A stretch of DNA of 64,000 nucleotides from NCBI GenBank assembly GCA_004154925.1, contig QJNS01000063.1:62001-126000 (forward strand), read 5' to 3'. Made by a program: the position numbers and the translations under genes. This document shows, piece by piece, positions 14,401 to 26,600 of this stretch. The stretch comes from Monosporascus cannonballus (taxonomy: Eukaryota > Ascomycota > Sordariomycetes > Xylariales). Each line of letters opens with the position of its first letter. Position 1 is the first letter of the stretch. Under the pieces are notes generated by a model. That model was not told the DNA's origin, searched no databases, and was given only the letters and a program-made list of their open reading frames with translations.

Positions 14401-16700
14401 GAACGTACCAGCAACTTTTTAACAAATAGTTAACTATATTTTCCGAAAATATTTGGATATTTTCGTCGTTTATTATTTTAATAATATTTTTATCTATTTA
14501 AAGACGGAAAAAATATATATATAATATATTTATGAAGTTACTTATTAACGCAAAAAAAGGTTAATTCCATATATAAAAAGTAAAATACTTAAAATATATT
14601 ATTACCTTAGGATATATTGAAATAAATCCCTAAAAATTTGTTATACTTATAAAATAATAAATATTAATAATAATTAAGAAAATATAAATATTTCTGAAAT
14701 TTATTAATTATTATAGAAAATTTATTCGAAACTTTAGCAAAATAACTATATCCTTAACAAATCTTATACAAAAAGAAATTTAAATAGACGTTAAATACGT
14801 AAAAAATATTTTAAAATATTAAAAATATAATTATTAACGAATTAATATTAATTATATACGATTTAAACCGTTTTATTAAATTAAAAACCAATATTTTGTA
14901 TTACGTATTAAACGTAATAATTAAATAACGCAATAATTAAAATAAATTATATTTTATTATATTGTTTTCGTATAAGTTAACAGGAACCGAATTTAATTAA
15001 GGTATTTTAAATAAGGAATTTATAGTTATTATTGTGGTATTTCGGAAATTTAGGCATTTTATAAAAGGAAATTTATTTTAAATTAAAATTTATATGGATT
15101 ATTAAAATCTTACCCGATTTACCATAATTAAGGAATTTACAAAACGACAATTAAAATATAAAAAAGAATTAACGAATTTTAACTTCGTTATTATCCATAA
15201 AAAATTTAAAAAATAAAAAAGTAAATATTTTAAATAAACGACTAAATCTGAGAAAAAATTGGTTAAAATTAACTATATAATTTTCGATATTATTATAAAA
15301 GAATATTTACGTTTACGATGAATTGCGACGATTCAGGAAATACTTTTCAATATATATTAAAGGATTTAATAATATAATAATGGTTTTCCAAAAAACCAAA
15401 AAATAAACAAGATATAAGCCCTGGAAAAATATTAAAGAATTTAATACGAAAAATATATGAATATTAATTATATAAATATCCAAGGATGTATAAAATCTTA
15501 AAACGTTTTTAACGGTTAAAATCTTTTTTTAAAATAAAATTAATAATATACAAAATTATACGGTAATATAATATTTATATCAAAATAAAGGCTTAACGAC
15601 ATAAACTATACAGAAAATTACAATTATTACCAATCGTAAAACAATTATAATATTTAATCATAATCGATTTTATTATTAAATTTGTGATATCAAAAAATCT
15701 AATTATAAATACATATTACGATAGCATTTTGGTAATCGTCGACGATTTACAAAACTTTCCTATTTTTTACCATATTATAAGGATATAAACGCCGAATAAT
15801 TAATATATATTTTTTTAAAAACATTTTTAACATATATAAATTATTAATAAAAATCATATTAAATAAAGGATAAATATTTGCATCAAAGTTTTGGAAAGGC
15901 TTTATAACACAAATCGACTTAAATCATAAATTATCTAACGTATTTAGACCTTAAATAAATAAATAGATAAAACGAATAAATCAAACCTTAAAAATGTATT
16001 TACAATATTATATTAATTACGAACAAAATAATTAAATTAAAAAATTACTAATTATAGAACTAACTTTTAATATTAATTATTACGAGAATATTAAAATAAT
16101 ACCGGCAAACGCAAATTTTGATTTTACGCCAAAGATTTATAAAGAAATATGCAATAACGGTTAAATTATTATTAAAATAATCCTTACGTTAAAATAATTA
16201 CAGTAACTATATTAAAAAATAATACTAAAAATGGAATTCGTACAAAATTAAATAAATAAATATTATAATCAAAAAATGTTAAATGGATTAATTTTCGAAA
16301 AAGGGGAAATAATTTTCCTTACTATAAAAAACATTTAAATAAAACGACCTAATAAAAAACTTAATTTTAAATATATCGGCCTATATAAAATCGTTTAAAA
16401 AAATCTTAAAGAAATAATTACCAATTGGAATTTCCACCAAAACTTAAATTCTATTTAATTTTTCAAATTTTCTTATGCGAATTAATAACGAATATAATTA
16501 AAGTATATACGATATAAAACGATATAAAAATAAAAAACGAATAGGCCTACAAAATAAAGAAAATATTCGATATGCGAAAATAAAACGGATTTACTGAATA
16601 CTTAATTAAATAAAAAAATATCCGAACTCCGAAAACACCTACGAACCTGCTAAAAACCTTATTAACGCCCAGCGCCTATTAAAAAATTTTTTACTAATAA
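11415..16700 (+). pseudogene. gag-pol relic of inner element
   Basis: This is the most complete polyprotein relic in the window and has no usable frame. Gag occupies about 11440-12560. The protease region near 12590-12770 reads DTAKYILYTTDDENI. Reverse transcriptase is at about 14170-14520, starting with a decayed NYRQLND-like motif and containing TKYGLFKYLVI-like residues. RNase H follows to about 15250, the zinc-binding part of integrase lies near 15300-15480, and the integrase core at about 15640-16160. The chromodomain at about 16560-16700 reads NSENTYEPAKNLINAQ, very close to the family consensus. Gypsy elements with this domain tend to insert in heterochromatin, which fits the nesting. 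Confidence 0.88.
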
Positions 16701-17097
16701 CGACGGACGTATCCCAATTAAAAATCGACCAGGTAATAACCGGGATATCGGGCTAATCGGCCGCGGCCTATATTAACGTAACAGCCGTAATAACGGCCTC
16801 CAACTATTTTTGTTCCTTTTCGAAACATTCAAATTCCTCTATAATTTCCGTACTCTAAACACCGCGACGAAATATTTTGATTTCCCGTTAACGAAAAAGC
16901 TTTTTTTATATTCGTAAACGACTTAAACGACTAAATAATTTGTTAAAATATTATTAAGCTTTTAAAAGCTTTTTTTTTAGCAAAACGTTCCTTTAATTCC
17001 AGATAGTTTTCCTTAATAATTAATTTATAGTATTTAAATTCAAAAAAACCATAAGAATTACAGGGATTTCCGTAAGTAATACAAAAGGCATATTTCC

Positions 17098-17289
17098 CTA
17101 AACCGCGATAAGCCCGACAAATTTCGTTCTTAAATTTGTAACAGGAACAAAAAAATTCGAAAATATAATAAAATTAAAGCAGTTAATCCGTTTTAAAAAA
17201 ACGAAAGCGTTAATACATTTACGAAACCTGGACTTTTTAATACGACCCGATATAATAAGTATAAAAAAATTACTTATCAAAATTAACAA
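17098..17289 (-). pseudogene. antisense cysteine-cluster ORF fragment (inner element)
   Basis: This 63-codon open frame lies antisense to the retrotransposon, between chromodomain and 3' LTR. It contains SRFRKCINAFVFLKRINC, which resembles one half of the cysteine cluster in the frames at 21247-21552 and 49421-49612, at the same place in other elements. It is broken on both sides by RIP stops. The function is unknown. I list it because its position recurs; alone it would not stand out from chance. Confidence 0.4.
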
Positions 17290-17338
17290 ATAAACGGAAT
17301 AATCTTTAAAGACAAAAATCCTAAAAAGGGAAAAATCG

Positions 17339-17753
17339 TATTATAACCTAACGGTCTCGACTTTTTGAAACGGTCGGAGTTCTAAAAAACCAAACCCCAA
17401 CCTAATTAAGAAGTTACGTAACTAGCTTAAAAGGCTTAAGGGCCCTAATTGGTCGAAAGGGCTTAAGCCGGATAAGCACCAGAGGGGGCTTAAAAGGGCT
17501 TAAAAAAACTTAATTAGAAAAATATCGTTAGGCCATAATAAGCACCTTAAGCCAAAAGTAAAATATATACGCTTATTAATTCTATAATTTAAATAATTTC
17601 AGTTTACAATAATAATTCGTTACTTAAGGTACCTTTGGTATTACGAAACGTAATACGTTGCTGTATTTATTGCTCAGATTCCCACGATACTTCTGTTAAC
17701 ATAAACTCGTCGACTTAAGGTTTAGTAATTGGTTAAACCGCTTAGCTATCACA
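17339..17753 (+). repeat. 3' LTR of inner element, type I head
   Basis: It is preceded by the polypurine tract AAAAAGGGAAAAATCG (17323-17338). It starts TATTATAACC and ends TAGCTATCACA. At 415 bp it is the same length as the 5' LTR, from which it differs mainly by transitions. Confidence 0.92.
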
Positions 17754-17758
17754 TAAAT

Positions 17759-20700
17759 TAATATACCGTAATAATAAATTACGGAACTTTGGGCGGGAAT
17801 TATATTATACTACATATAATTAATAAGTTTAGATTATTATAAAGATATAAGTTAAAACCTTATATAATAATGAATGTCGAAAATTAGGAATTCGCCTATA
17901 ATAACAGACAAATTATACGTGAAATAAATTATTTCGAAATTATTATTTAAGCACCATATTAAACAGTTAATTTTGATATCGTTTTATTTAGAAATTACGA
18001 TATGATCTTAGGTTTACCATAAATACGCCAGTATGGAATTTTATTTAATAAAGAAACTGGTTAAATAAGGTTTCCTTTATACTTTATTAATGGATAAAAA
18101 AATTTAAGATTTTAACATTTAATCGATAATAATGATAAATATAAATATAAAAATACGATAAAAACCGTATTACTTAAAAGGATAAAACATAAAAAGAAAA
18201 CATCAAAAAAGAATACAACTTATTATTATTATTATTAAAGCAAAATTAAAGCAATTAAAGAACGATCTAAAATAATAGCAGTCTCAAAACTCAGAACTTT
18301 AACCAATATATTACCATAGTACCAAAAATATAAACAATTTTTCAAAAAGGAACTCGATAGGAAATTACTAGAATACAGTAAATAGAATTGTGAAATAATC
18401 CTCAAAAAAACATATTCGATAAGGTTTTACCGCATTTATAAAATTAGCAAGATTAAGTTATGCATTTTCAAAAAATACTTGGAAAATCAATTATAGAAAG
18501 TATGGATTTAACCATCGAAATTACAAGAAAGATATTCTATGTTTTTCTTCCCGAAAAAACAATAGAAAATTGCAATTTAGAGTTAACTATCGACAATTAA
18601 ACGATATCATTATAAAACATTAAATGCTATTACTCTTAATTACGGAAATAAAAAATCTATTTTCCGGAATCCTATAATTTCTAATATTTGATTTTAAAAA
18701 TATATATAAGCTTATTAAAATTAAAAAAAATACAAATGGAAAATATGTTTTAAATCGAAATACGGATTATTTAAATATTTAATTACATTAAGAAAATTTA
18801 CAAAGGTATTAGCATCTTTTTAACAGATAATAAATTATATATTACGAAAATACCTCGATATTTTCGATATTTGTTATCTAGACGACATTTCTATCTTTTC
18901 CGGAACAAAAACAATATACGTAAAATACATTTACAAAGTTTTTTAAACTTTGTAAAACGTAGAATTATTTAGTAACGTAAAAGGATTAATTTTATAAATA
19001 AAAAATAAAGTATTTAAAACATATTATAACATTAAAATATATGGAAATAACGCTTAAAAATCGCTGTAATCACAAAATAATAAATGTTAAAAATAATTAA
19101 AAAGGTAGAAATATTCCTTGGATTTGTTAATTATTATAGGAAATTTATTCGAAACTTTAATAAAATAATTGTACGTTTAACGAGCTTTATAAAAACAAAT
19201 TCAAATAAATACCAAATATCAAAAAAAATTTAAGATTTTAAAAATACGATTATTAAAAAACTAATATAAATTATATAAGATCCAAACAGCCCCGTTAAAT
19301 TAAAATCGATATTTCGGATTATACGTTAAATGCAATAATCGGATGACAAAATAATTAAAGCATATTACACCTTATTACATTCTCTTTATATAAATTAAAA
19401 AACAAAACTTAATTACTGTATTTCAAATAAAAAATTCATAACCATTATTATAGCATTTAGAGACTTTTGGCATTTCTTAAAAGGATATTTGTATCAAATT
19501 AAGATTTATACGCATTATTAAAATTTTACCCGATTTACTATAACCAAAAAGCTTATAAAACAATAATTGAAATACGCAGAAAAATTAACAAATTTCAATT
19601 TTATTATTATCTAGAGAAAATATTCAGAAAATAACAAACCAAATACCTTAGGTAAGCGACCGAATTTCGAAAAAGAATGGTCAAAATTAATTATATAATT
19701 TTCGATATTACTATCAAAAAAACTTTTATGCCCGTAACAGATTACGATAATTCGAGCAATACCTTCTAATATGTATTAGAAAATCCAGCAATATAACAAT
19801 AATCTTCTAAAGAACCAAAAAACAAATAAAATACAATATCCAGAAACATACCAAAAGGAATTAATACGAAAAATACTTAAACATTAATTTCATAAATATC
19901 CAGGGATTTACAAAACCTTAAAACGCCTTTAACGTATATATTACTTTTTTAAAATAAGATTAACAGTACAAAAAATTATATAATGATATAATATTTGTAC
20001 CAAAGCAAAAATTCGATACTATAAGCCATGTGAAAAATTATAACCATTATTAACCGTAAAACGACTATAATATTTAATCGTATTTAACTTTTTTATTAAA
20101 TTTCCTATATCAAAAAATATAGTTACGGGAATATATTACGATATTATTTCCGTAATTGTCCATCGATTTCCGAACTTTTCCTATTTTTTACCATATTATG
20201 AAAATATAAACGACAAACAAATAATATATAATTTCTTTAAATATATTTTCAGCATATACGAATTACTAATACAAATTATTTTCAACAACAAATTAACATT
20301 TATATCAAAATTTGAACAAAACCTAACGGCATAAATCGGTCTAAACGAAAAATTATTCAACATATTTAAACCTTAAAGGGATAAATAAAGCAAACGTATA
20401 AACTAAACCTTAAAAATTTACTTACGATATTATATTAATTACAAACAAAATAACTGGGTTAGAAAATTACCAATTACGTAATTAACTTATAATACCAACT
20501 ATTACGAAAATATTAAAATAACATTAAAGAACGCAAATTATAATTTTACGCCAGAAATTTACAAATAAATACGTAATAACGGTCCAATTAATATCAAAAT
20601 AATTTTTATATTAAAATAATTATGCTAATTACACTAGGAAATAAAAACGGAACTGGAATTCGCACAAAATCAGATAAATTAATATTATAACCAAAATAAT

Positions 20701-21120
20701 TAGAAAAAGTAACTTTCGAAAAAAGAAAAATAGTTTTCCTCTTTACAAAAAAATCGAAACAAAACAATCTAACAAAAAACTCGACTTTAAATATATCGGT
20801 CCATACAAAATTATCAAGAAAGTTTTAAAAAACAATTACTAATCAAAAATTCCACTAAAAATTAAATTCCACCCAATTTTTTATACTTCCCTATTCGAAT
20901 TAACAATAAATATAATCAAAGTATATATGGTATAAAACGATATAAAAATAAAAAATAAATAAAGATACGAAATAAAGTAAATTTTCGATATGCGAAAATA
21001 AAACGAACTTACCTAATATTTAATTAAGTAAAAAAAGCACCCGAATTTCGAAAATACCTAAAAACCCATTAAAATTCTTATTAGCACTTAATGCCTATTA
21101 AAGAACTTTTACTAATAACG
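17759..21120 (+). pseudogene. pol relic of outer element, right piece
   Basis: This continues the outer element's polyprotein after the nested insertion. The first bases (ATATACCGTAATAATAAATTACGG) match 13357 onward in the inner element. Reverse transcriptase is at about 18575-18900, opening VNYRQLNDI, one of the best preserved copies of that motif here. The catalytic box near 18860 still reads CYLDDISIF, so YLDD survives. The integrase core spans about 20090-20570. The chromodomain at about 20995-21115 decays the NSENT motif to NFENT. Stops throughout make it non-coding. Confidence 0.86.
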
Positions 21121-21246
21121 GCGGAATTACCCGATATAATAATATTTTAATTTACAAAATTCAAAAAAGGAAATCCGTAATTTACCGTTTCCAATTAATA
21201 ACATCTACCTTGCATAAAGCTTATATATCAATTGCGGATTTTAATT

Positions 21247-21552
21247 CTAATTGCATAAAATCGTTAAAATTGTGAAAGGATTAAAAGGTACGATTAACAA
21301 ATTTCGCATTCGAAGATTAATAATACTGGCGTTAACGACATATACGAAAAAATACGCGAAAGCTTTAAACAACGATTTTTCGGTTACTAACTTTTCCTTT
21401 TTTAATCTTTTCGATTCTGCAATATAACGGTTAATCATAAAAATGGGAATTCCTATCCCGTTATAGAAACGACCTCGACCAACACATTTTTTACAACGAA
21501 AAGCCCCATCTATTATTTGGCAAGTAAATTGCCGGACAAAGCTAAAAAACAA
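21247..21552 (-). pseudogene. antisense ORF with cysteine cluster (outer element)
   Basis: This 101-codon frame runs antisense to the retrotransposon, between its chromodomain and 3' LTR. It reads FRCKKCVGRGRFYNGIGIP followed by a lysine- and glutamate-rich stretch (ESKRLKKEKLVTEKS) that could form a coiled coil. The pattern C-x2-C-x6-(C, here Y)-x-G-x-G-I-P recurs at the same place in other Gypsy elements here (49421, 31151). It resembles abundant fungal hypothetical proteins of the form RCxxCVRRGRPCDG, a similarity I recall and cannot check. It is remarkably open for a RIP-mutated region. The frame does not begin at a convincing start, so this is a relic of a possible accessory gene of unknown function. 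Confidence 0.55.
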
Positions 21553-21722
21553 AATATTACGTTAAAATTTTCGTATTTAATTAAATTAACCAAAGTAAGT
21601 CGCTATTTAAATTTGCAAAAACGACGGTTAAATATATCAAACGACATATTAAATAAATACGGGAAGCTTATTAAGAAAAGAAAAAAAAATTTGAGTGCAA
21701 AATTTACGAAAAGGGAAAATCG

Positions 21723-22129
21723 TATCATAACTTAACAAATTACGGTCTCCAAAAACGGTCTATTATAACCCAACCACAAAGTGCGTAATAGGGCGAATTA
21801 CGTAATAAATTATTAACTTACTGGTAGTAAGCCAGTAAGCCGGATCATTAACTTATTAGTAATAAACTAGGTTACTAACTTATTAGTAATAGCTGGATTA
21901 CCAACTTTTTAATAATAATCCAGCGAACCGAATTAAAATATATAGTTCCGTTATTTTCATAATTTAGATAACTTTAGTTCGCAATAATAATTCGTTACTC
22001 AAGGCACTTTTGGAATTACGACACGTAATACGATTACTGTATTTATTGCTTAGGTTCCTACGATATTCCTGCAAACATAAACCCGTATAACTAAGGTTCA
22101 ATAGTTGGTTAAACCTCTTAGCCGTTACA
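21723..22129 (+). repeat. 3' LTR of outer element, type III head
   Basis: It starts TATCATAAC after the purine-rich tract ending AAAAGGGAAAATCG at 21722 and ends TAGCCGTTACA, followed by the target duplication TCTTG. Its head has one more copy of the 27-bp unit than the 5' LTR (about 21810-21925). Length is 407 bp. Confidence 0.9.
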
Positions 22130-22134
22130 TCTTG

Positions 22135-22149
22135 GCCTAGATGGTAACA
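22135..22149 (-). repeat. type IV LTR copy 1, last 15 bp
   Basis: GCCTAGATGGTAACA completes the LTR broken at 8511. On the minus strand it would be the TGTTAC start of the LTR. It aligns with GCTTGCGTCGTAACA at 28886-28900. Confidence 0.75.
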
Positions 22150-22533
22150 GTAATAGTATAATGCATCCATAATACACTTATTATGAGTTTAAACCAGTTC
22201 AGAGAATTTTCCGTAAAAAAAGCTATTATAATAAAAATTTTATTTACGGCCTTATTCAGATTATAAAAATGGAAATATATTGGTATCCAAATAGGGAAAT
22301 TCTGAACGTTTTTTAAAAGTAAAGTTAAGTTTTTTTGTGTTTTATGTTTTAATACGACAATGCGAAATAACATAACTGTTTCCGAGTTTACAAATAGCTG
22401 AAATTATTTGTCAACTTTTTAATTTTAGTCTGGAATTATATAATAATAAAAAACACATAAATATTAGCTAATATTATAATTAAAATATTATTACTAAAAA
22501 TTCAACGATATTACGATATAAAGGCTTATAACG
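22150..22533 (-). other. Gap between two type IV LTRs; part is Gypsy leader
   Basis: The last 30 bases (about 22500-22533, ending AAAGGCTTATAACG) match the primer-site leader that abuts the 5' LTR in the minus-strand Gypsy elements (for example 37041-37056). The LTR to the right is therefore a 5' LTR and this is its internal side. The rest holds nothing recognisable. Either a Gypsy element lost nearly all of its interior, or two insertions ended up side by side. Confidence 0.5.
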
Positions 22534-22857
22534 TAAAACGGATAAAAGTTCCATTAATTATTAAATTTATATTATAAAAATTTATTTTAACAACATTATC
22601 GTATAATTTGAAGTAATAAATATAATACTTATTTCTGTTTTAAAGGATTAATAGTATTTTAAATAATACGTTTTTATTATAAATTAATATTATTTTGATT
22701 ATGGAAACAACAAGCATATATATTTTACGTAAGTTATTTAATTTTTGCTTAAATCTCAAATTTCATTTTATTACATATAATTAGTTCTGTGTAGATTTAT
22801 TCAGATCTTAACGCTAGAAAAGATCTAAACTACGTAACCTATTTATGTGGATCCGAC
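22534..22857 (-). repeat. Gypsy-type LTR (type IV head), copy 2, main part
   Basis: This minus-strand LTR contains the shared block TTATGGAAACAAC near 22700 and the head region (GTAGATTTATTCAGATCTTA, from 22791). The Copia element at 22858 splits it; the last 36 bp are at 28865-28900. The 5 bases before the break, CCGAC, are duplicated on the other side. Total length is about 360 bp. Confidence 0.78.
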
Positions 22858-23076
22858 TGTGAGACCCTGCATCACACACAGAAGCATATAACTGAAGAAA
22901 AGGTGTATTAAAAGTTGTATGACCTCTGGAAGGTCCTTTGTAAAAGGTGAAGGTGGTGAACCTTCCTTAAATACATATAAAAATAGTGGTACCCAAGAGA
23001 TAATGATACCGGAGTAGCCGAAGTAATTTCCACTAATTTGTTAACTAACTAAGCCATAGCGCTATTAGGTTTAATA
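22858..23076 (-). repeat. Copia 3' LTR
   Basis: This 219-bp direct repeat of 28641-28859 begins TGTGAGACCCTGCATCAC on the plus strand and ends GGTTTAATA. The polypurine tract abuts its inner edge, which makes it the 3' LTR of a minus-strand element. Confidence 0.93.
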
Positions 23077-23251
23077 TACCCCCCCAGCTATTAGGAATTA
23101 ACAGCTGAAGCTTTTATGATACTGAGCAACTGCCCAAAAAGAAAATACCGTGGTGGTTTAGCTTTTAACAAATAATAGATAAAACGCAAAAACGGAGACA
23201 AAAAGGGTTATTAGTATCTCGATTAAGTAGGGAAGTTATTCGAGATGCTAG

Positions 23252-23323
23252 AATTTCTGACCGGATTCGAACCTATGTTTTTAGGTGTTAGAACCTGACG
23301 TTATACCATTAGACTATAAAAGC
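23252..23323 (-). pseudogene. decayed tRNA gene in the Copia 3' region
   Basis: Read on the minus strand, the segment has an A-box-like TAGTCTAATGGTA and a B-box-like AGGTTCGAATCC in tRNA order and spacing (72 nt). The anticodon loop would be TTCTAAC, giving anticodon CUA. The acceptor stem (GCTTTTA against CAGAAAT) has mismatches, and both the D and anticodon stems are imperfect. The mismatches fit G-to-A and C-to-T decay, so an original CTG (glutamine) anticodon is one possibility. It lies between the Copia RNase H and the 3' LTR, where a tRNA gene is unexpected. It cannot be a working gene in this form. Confidence 0.6.
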
Positions 23324-23639
23324 TTTGTTGGAAAACTTCCTTATTAACCTTACCTTTAAGGTCGTTTAGGAATAAAGGTAATAACAATTTGTAAGAGAAA
23401 AAACGATAAAAAGGAAACGGGGGCAATAATCTTTTATTGCTAGGCAACATCTGAGATAAATTAATATTTCTTAGGCTTTTTTTAGCCTTAAAATAACGTC
23501 CTGAAGATTTAGTAACTTAACAAATTTTTGATATTGTTAAAGTTTTAAGGGCTTAATTAACTTATTTCCTATTATAGCGTTAGTAGGCGTTTATTTAATT
23601 TTTATTTTTTTTATTACGTGGATTTCGCGAAATCAGTGA

Positions 23640-26600
23640 TTATGGACGTTAACCTACTTTAATTTCGTGATTAGGCGTATGGTTTTTTTAGTGATTAGCT
23701 GTATCGTTTACTTATTGTTTACCTGGATAACTAAGTTTTTGCCTAGCTTTAACCTAATAACCTTAAATAGCCTTAATATAAAAAATGTTTTTTTAACGGT
23801 TTGTGAAAAAGCTAAAAGTTTAGCTTCCGTACTCGAAATGGTAATTATATTCTGCTTATTAGCCCTTTATACGATAGGGCTACCGAAAAATGATAATACA
23901 AATCCCTAGGTGTTTTTCCGGTTAGGGTTATCCGCGAATAAAGCATTATTTGCATATAGGAACGATCGTACGTTAGGATTTTCGTTATTTCCGAATTCCA
24001 AAGTTAGAGTACGTATAGAATAAACGTAAAAAATAACTTTGTTAATAACGTTAAGGTATATAAGGCTAAGGTTTTTGTAATAACGAAATAAATAAGAAAT
24101 AGCTTTAACCAAATCTAGGCGAATAACGATAGTGCCGTATAATAAGTTTCCGATTTTTTCGAAATATAATTTCTTAAACGTTATTAACGTTTCGCTTTAA
24201 TATTTTTTCAAATCTTTTTATTTAAGGATTTTAAAATAACGTTTCCCGAATTTAAATAATTCGAAACGTATATATAACTTTTTCTAAAAAGTGTTTTATA
24301 ATAACTATAATTTTTTAATTATGCAGTTTTGCAAAATATATATTTTAAAAAAGTATTATAAATTTTTTAAGTCGTTAATATAAAAACGTTATATTAATTT
24401 CGTAAGGAATTTTTTAACGCATATTATATTGCAAATTTTATATATTATAGTTATATCGTTAACGTAAAAAAATAACGTTAACCAGTTATTAATTATGAAA
24501 TATGGATTATTTGGAACGGATTTTAATTCCAGTTTTTTTAATTTTGCTTTTAGGTCCCGTTATTATAGGAATGGTAATCTCCTTAAGCCGTACAGGGTTT
24601 TCCGGAACCTTAAATAAAAGCCCGGACGTACGAATCCCTATAAAAAACGTACATATATTAGCTTATTAAGGTCGTTATGTTAAAACGCGTTAACGGCGTT
24701 AAGCTGACGAAATTTAAGGTTAAATCGGGTTATAATAGTTATAAATATGCGGAAAAACCTATTTATTAACATAAAAGTATAGGCGTTAAGGTCGTTACGG
24801 GGCTGAAAGTTATTACAGATAATAATTTTAGCCTTAAATTTCTAAAGTACCCCGTATTTGTTAAATTTGTATATAAATACTTATATTAACGGAAAAATAC
24901 CGTTAGAACTTACGTCTTAAAACGCCTTTTGCAATAAGGTAACAGTAATTGATCGTTTTATCCGATATATCTGAACTTATTTTTTTTGCACAGCCGCTTT
25001 TTAATTTTTAACGTATTTATGTTATATGGTTTCCTGCCAATATTTAGGGGTAATAGGAAGATTAATATAATATACGCGATTATGTTTGATTGCAGTCGAG
25101 AAAATAACGTTAAAAACAGTTAAATACGTATTATGTTTTTCGAATTTTAATTTGTAATTAATATTGGCCGAAAATGGCTTTTTTTTTTCCGCTTCGTGTT
25201 CCAAAATCGATAATAATTATCTAATCCAGGAAATTTAATTCCGTACGTCGTTGCCGTTATTCAGAAAGATCTGGTAATACGTTTTGAATTTTATCTGGCG
25301 GTAATGCGTTAAATTATTAATAATTTAGGTTTTTAGGGGCTAAAATAACTTTTAATATAGGCTAATAATGCTGTTCAGTTTTACGTTTTAAATCGTCCGT
25401 TTTATTAATAATACTTAAAACGTTTTTTTCGGAATTATTATTAATTGTTAAATTAAAAAAAACTTTATTTAAAATAATTTTATAAATATTATTAGGTTTT
25501 ATCCTTTTAACTGTTTGTAAAGTTTCTTAATTAAGGGAATTTATAATTATTATAATAATATCGTAAATAATTTTTTTAAGTTCGTTTTGTTTTGTTAAAT
25601 TGTTTACCCTTTTAGCGATACCTGTTTTTAAGGGATTATTATTAAAGATAATTTTAAATGTCTTTAAGAAGGTTATTACTGTAAGTAAAATAAGAATATT
25701 GTCGATTTGGTCGTTTAGTTCCGCGATTTCGAACGAGGATTTTTTTTGTTCGCCTTAAAATTTTTTCGTTTCGTTAAAAATAACGTCCTTAATTGTAATA
25801 ACGCGTTATTGCGAAAAAATCCACATTTAATATATGTTATTAATTACGTATCCCATAAGGTAGCCGATATATGTTTTGGAATTTATTTTCTTTAGGCGTT
25901 TTGTATCCCGACGGATAACTTTCGTAAGCGTATAAGCTTTTAATCCCAAAAGCATAATATTCGTTACGTTTACTTTTAAATCTTTTTCGGGAACAGGTGT
26001 TTTATTTTTTTTAATTAATTATTTGTTAAAGCTTTAAATAGGGGTTTTTTAACTTAAAGTATAAATAAGTATACAATTAACGATATATATGGTTATTTTT
26101 ATTATTTTCGGCCATAAGTTAAAAAGGAAATTATTATAAATAATTAAGTAACGTATTTTCGTAATAATTACGCCCCCGGTATGTTCCTGAATGCCTGCAA
26201 GCTTTTTGGTATTTGGATGTAAAGGCTTATAGGAGATACCTATATTAAGAAGCCATTTTCGGAGCTTATTTTCGAAGGAAATTTTGCCGTTTGATACGAT
26301 CGTTTTGACTTTGATATAAAATTATTTTTTAAAAAAGATTACTACGTTTATTAAAACGGTTAAAGCGTATTTTTTCCATTTTAAAATATAGTTAATTTTA
26401 ATTTTAATAATTAAATAAGTAATAATTAACGTTTTCGTACGCCAGTCGAAAGCGTTATTAAATTCGAAAAAATTAGCGCATATCGTATTAAAAAGTTTAT
26501 TTTCCTTAATTGGCTGTCGTCGTAATATTTTTTTCCGCGTTTTAACGACTTGATAATCTTAATATTAAATCGTTAAAAATAAATAAATTTTTGTTCCGGT

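Larger units (their letters stand above)
11000..17753 (+). mobile_element. Ty3/Gypsy chromovirus (inner element), full length
   Basis: This is a complete element of 6754 bp with two LTRs of exactly 415 bp. It sits inside the outer element: the sequence before 10999 and after 17759 is contiguous in the inner element's own pol (around 13345-13370). The target duplication is CGTAT in the undisturbed sequence and is seen as TATAT at 10995-10999 and TAAAT at 17754-17758. Four of these changes fit C-to-T or G-to-A decay, and one T-to-A does not. The insertion must be younger than the outer element. Confidence 0.94.
8512..22129 (+). mobile_element. Ty3/Gypsy chromovirus (outer element), split by a nested one
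   Basis: This is a complete plus-strand Gypsy element interrupted at 11000-17753 by a second one. Its LTRs lie at 8512-8890 and 21723-22129. The perfect 5-bp duplication TCTTG flanks it (8507-8511 and 22130-22134). Removing it rejoins the type IV LTR precisely, because GACCGG-TCTTG-GCC then matches GACCGGTCTTGGC at 28875-28887. The element is about 6.9 kb without the nested insertion. All coding sequence is RIP-degraded. Confidence 0.92.

Noticed and set aside
23667..23909. Plus-strand frame of 80 codons with hydrophobic stretches
   Set aside because: It is antisense to the Copia 3' coding end, next to the RNase H frame at 23906-24112, and looks like a shadow in AT-rich sequence.
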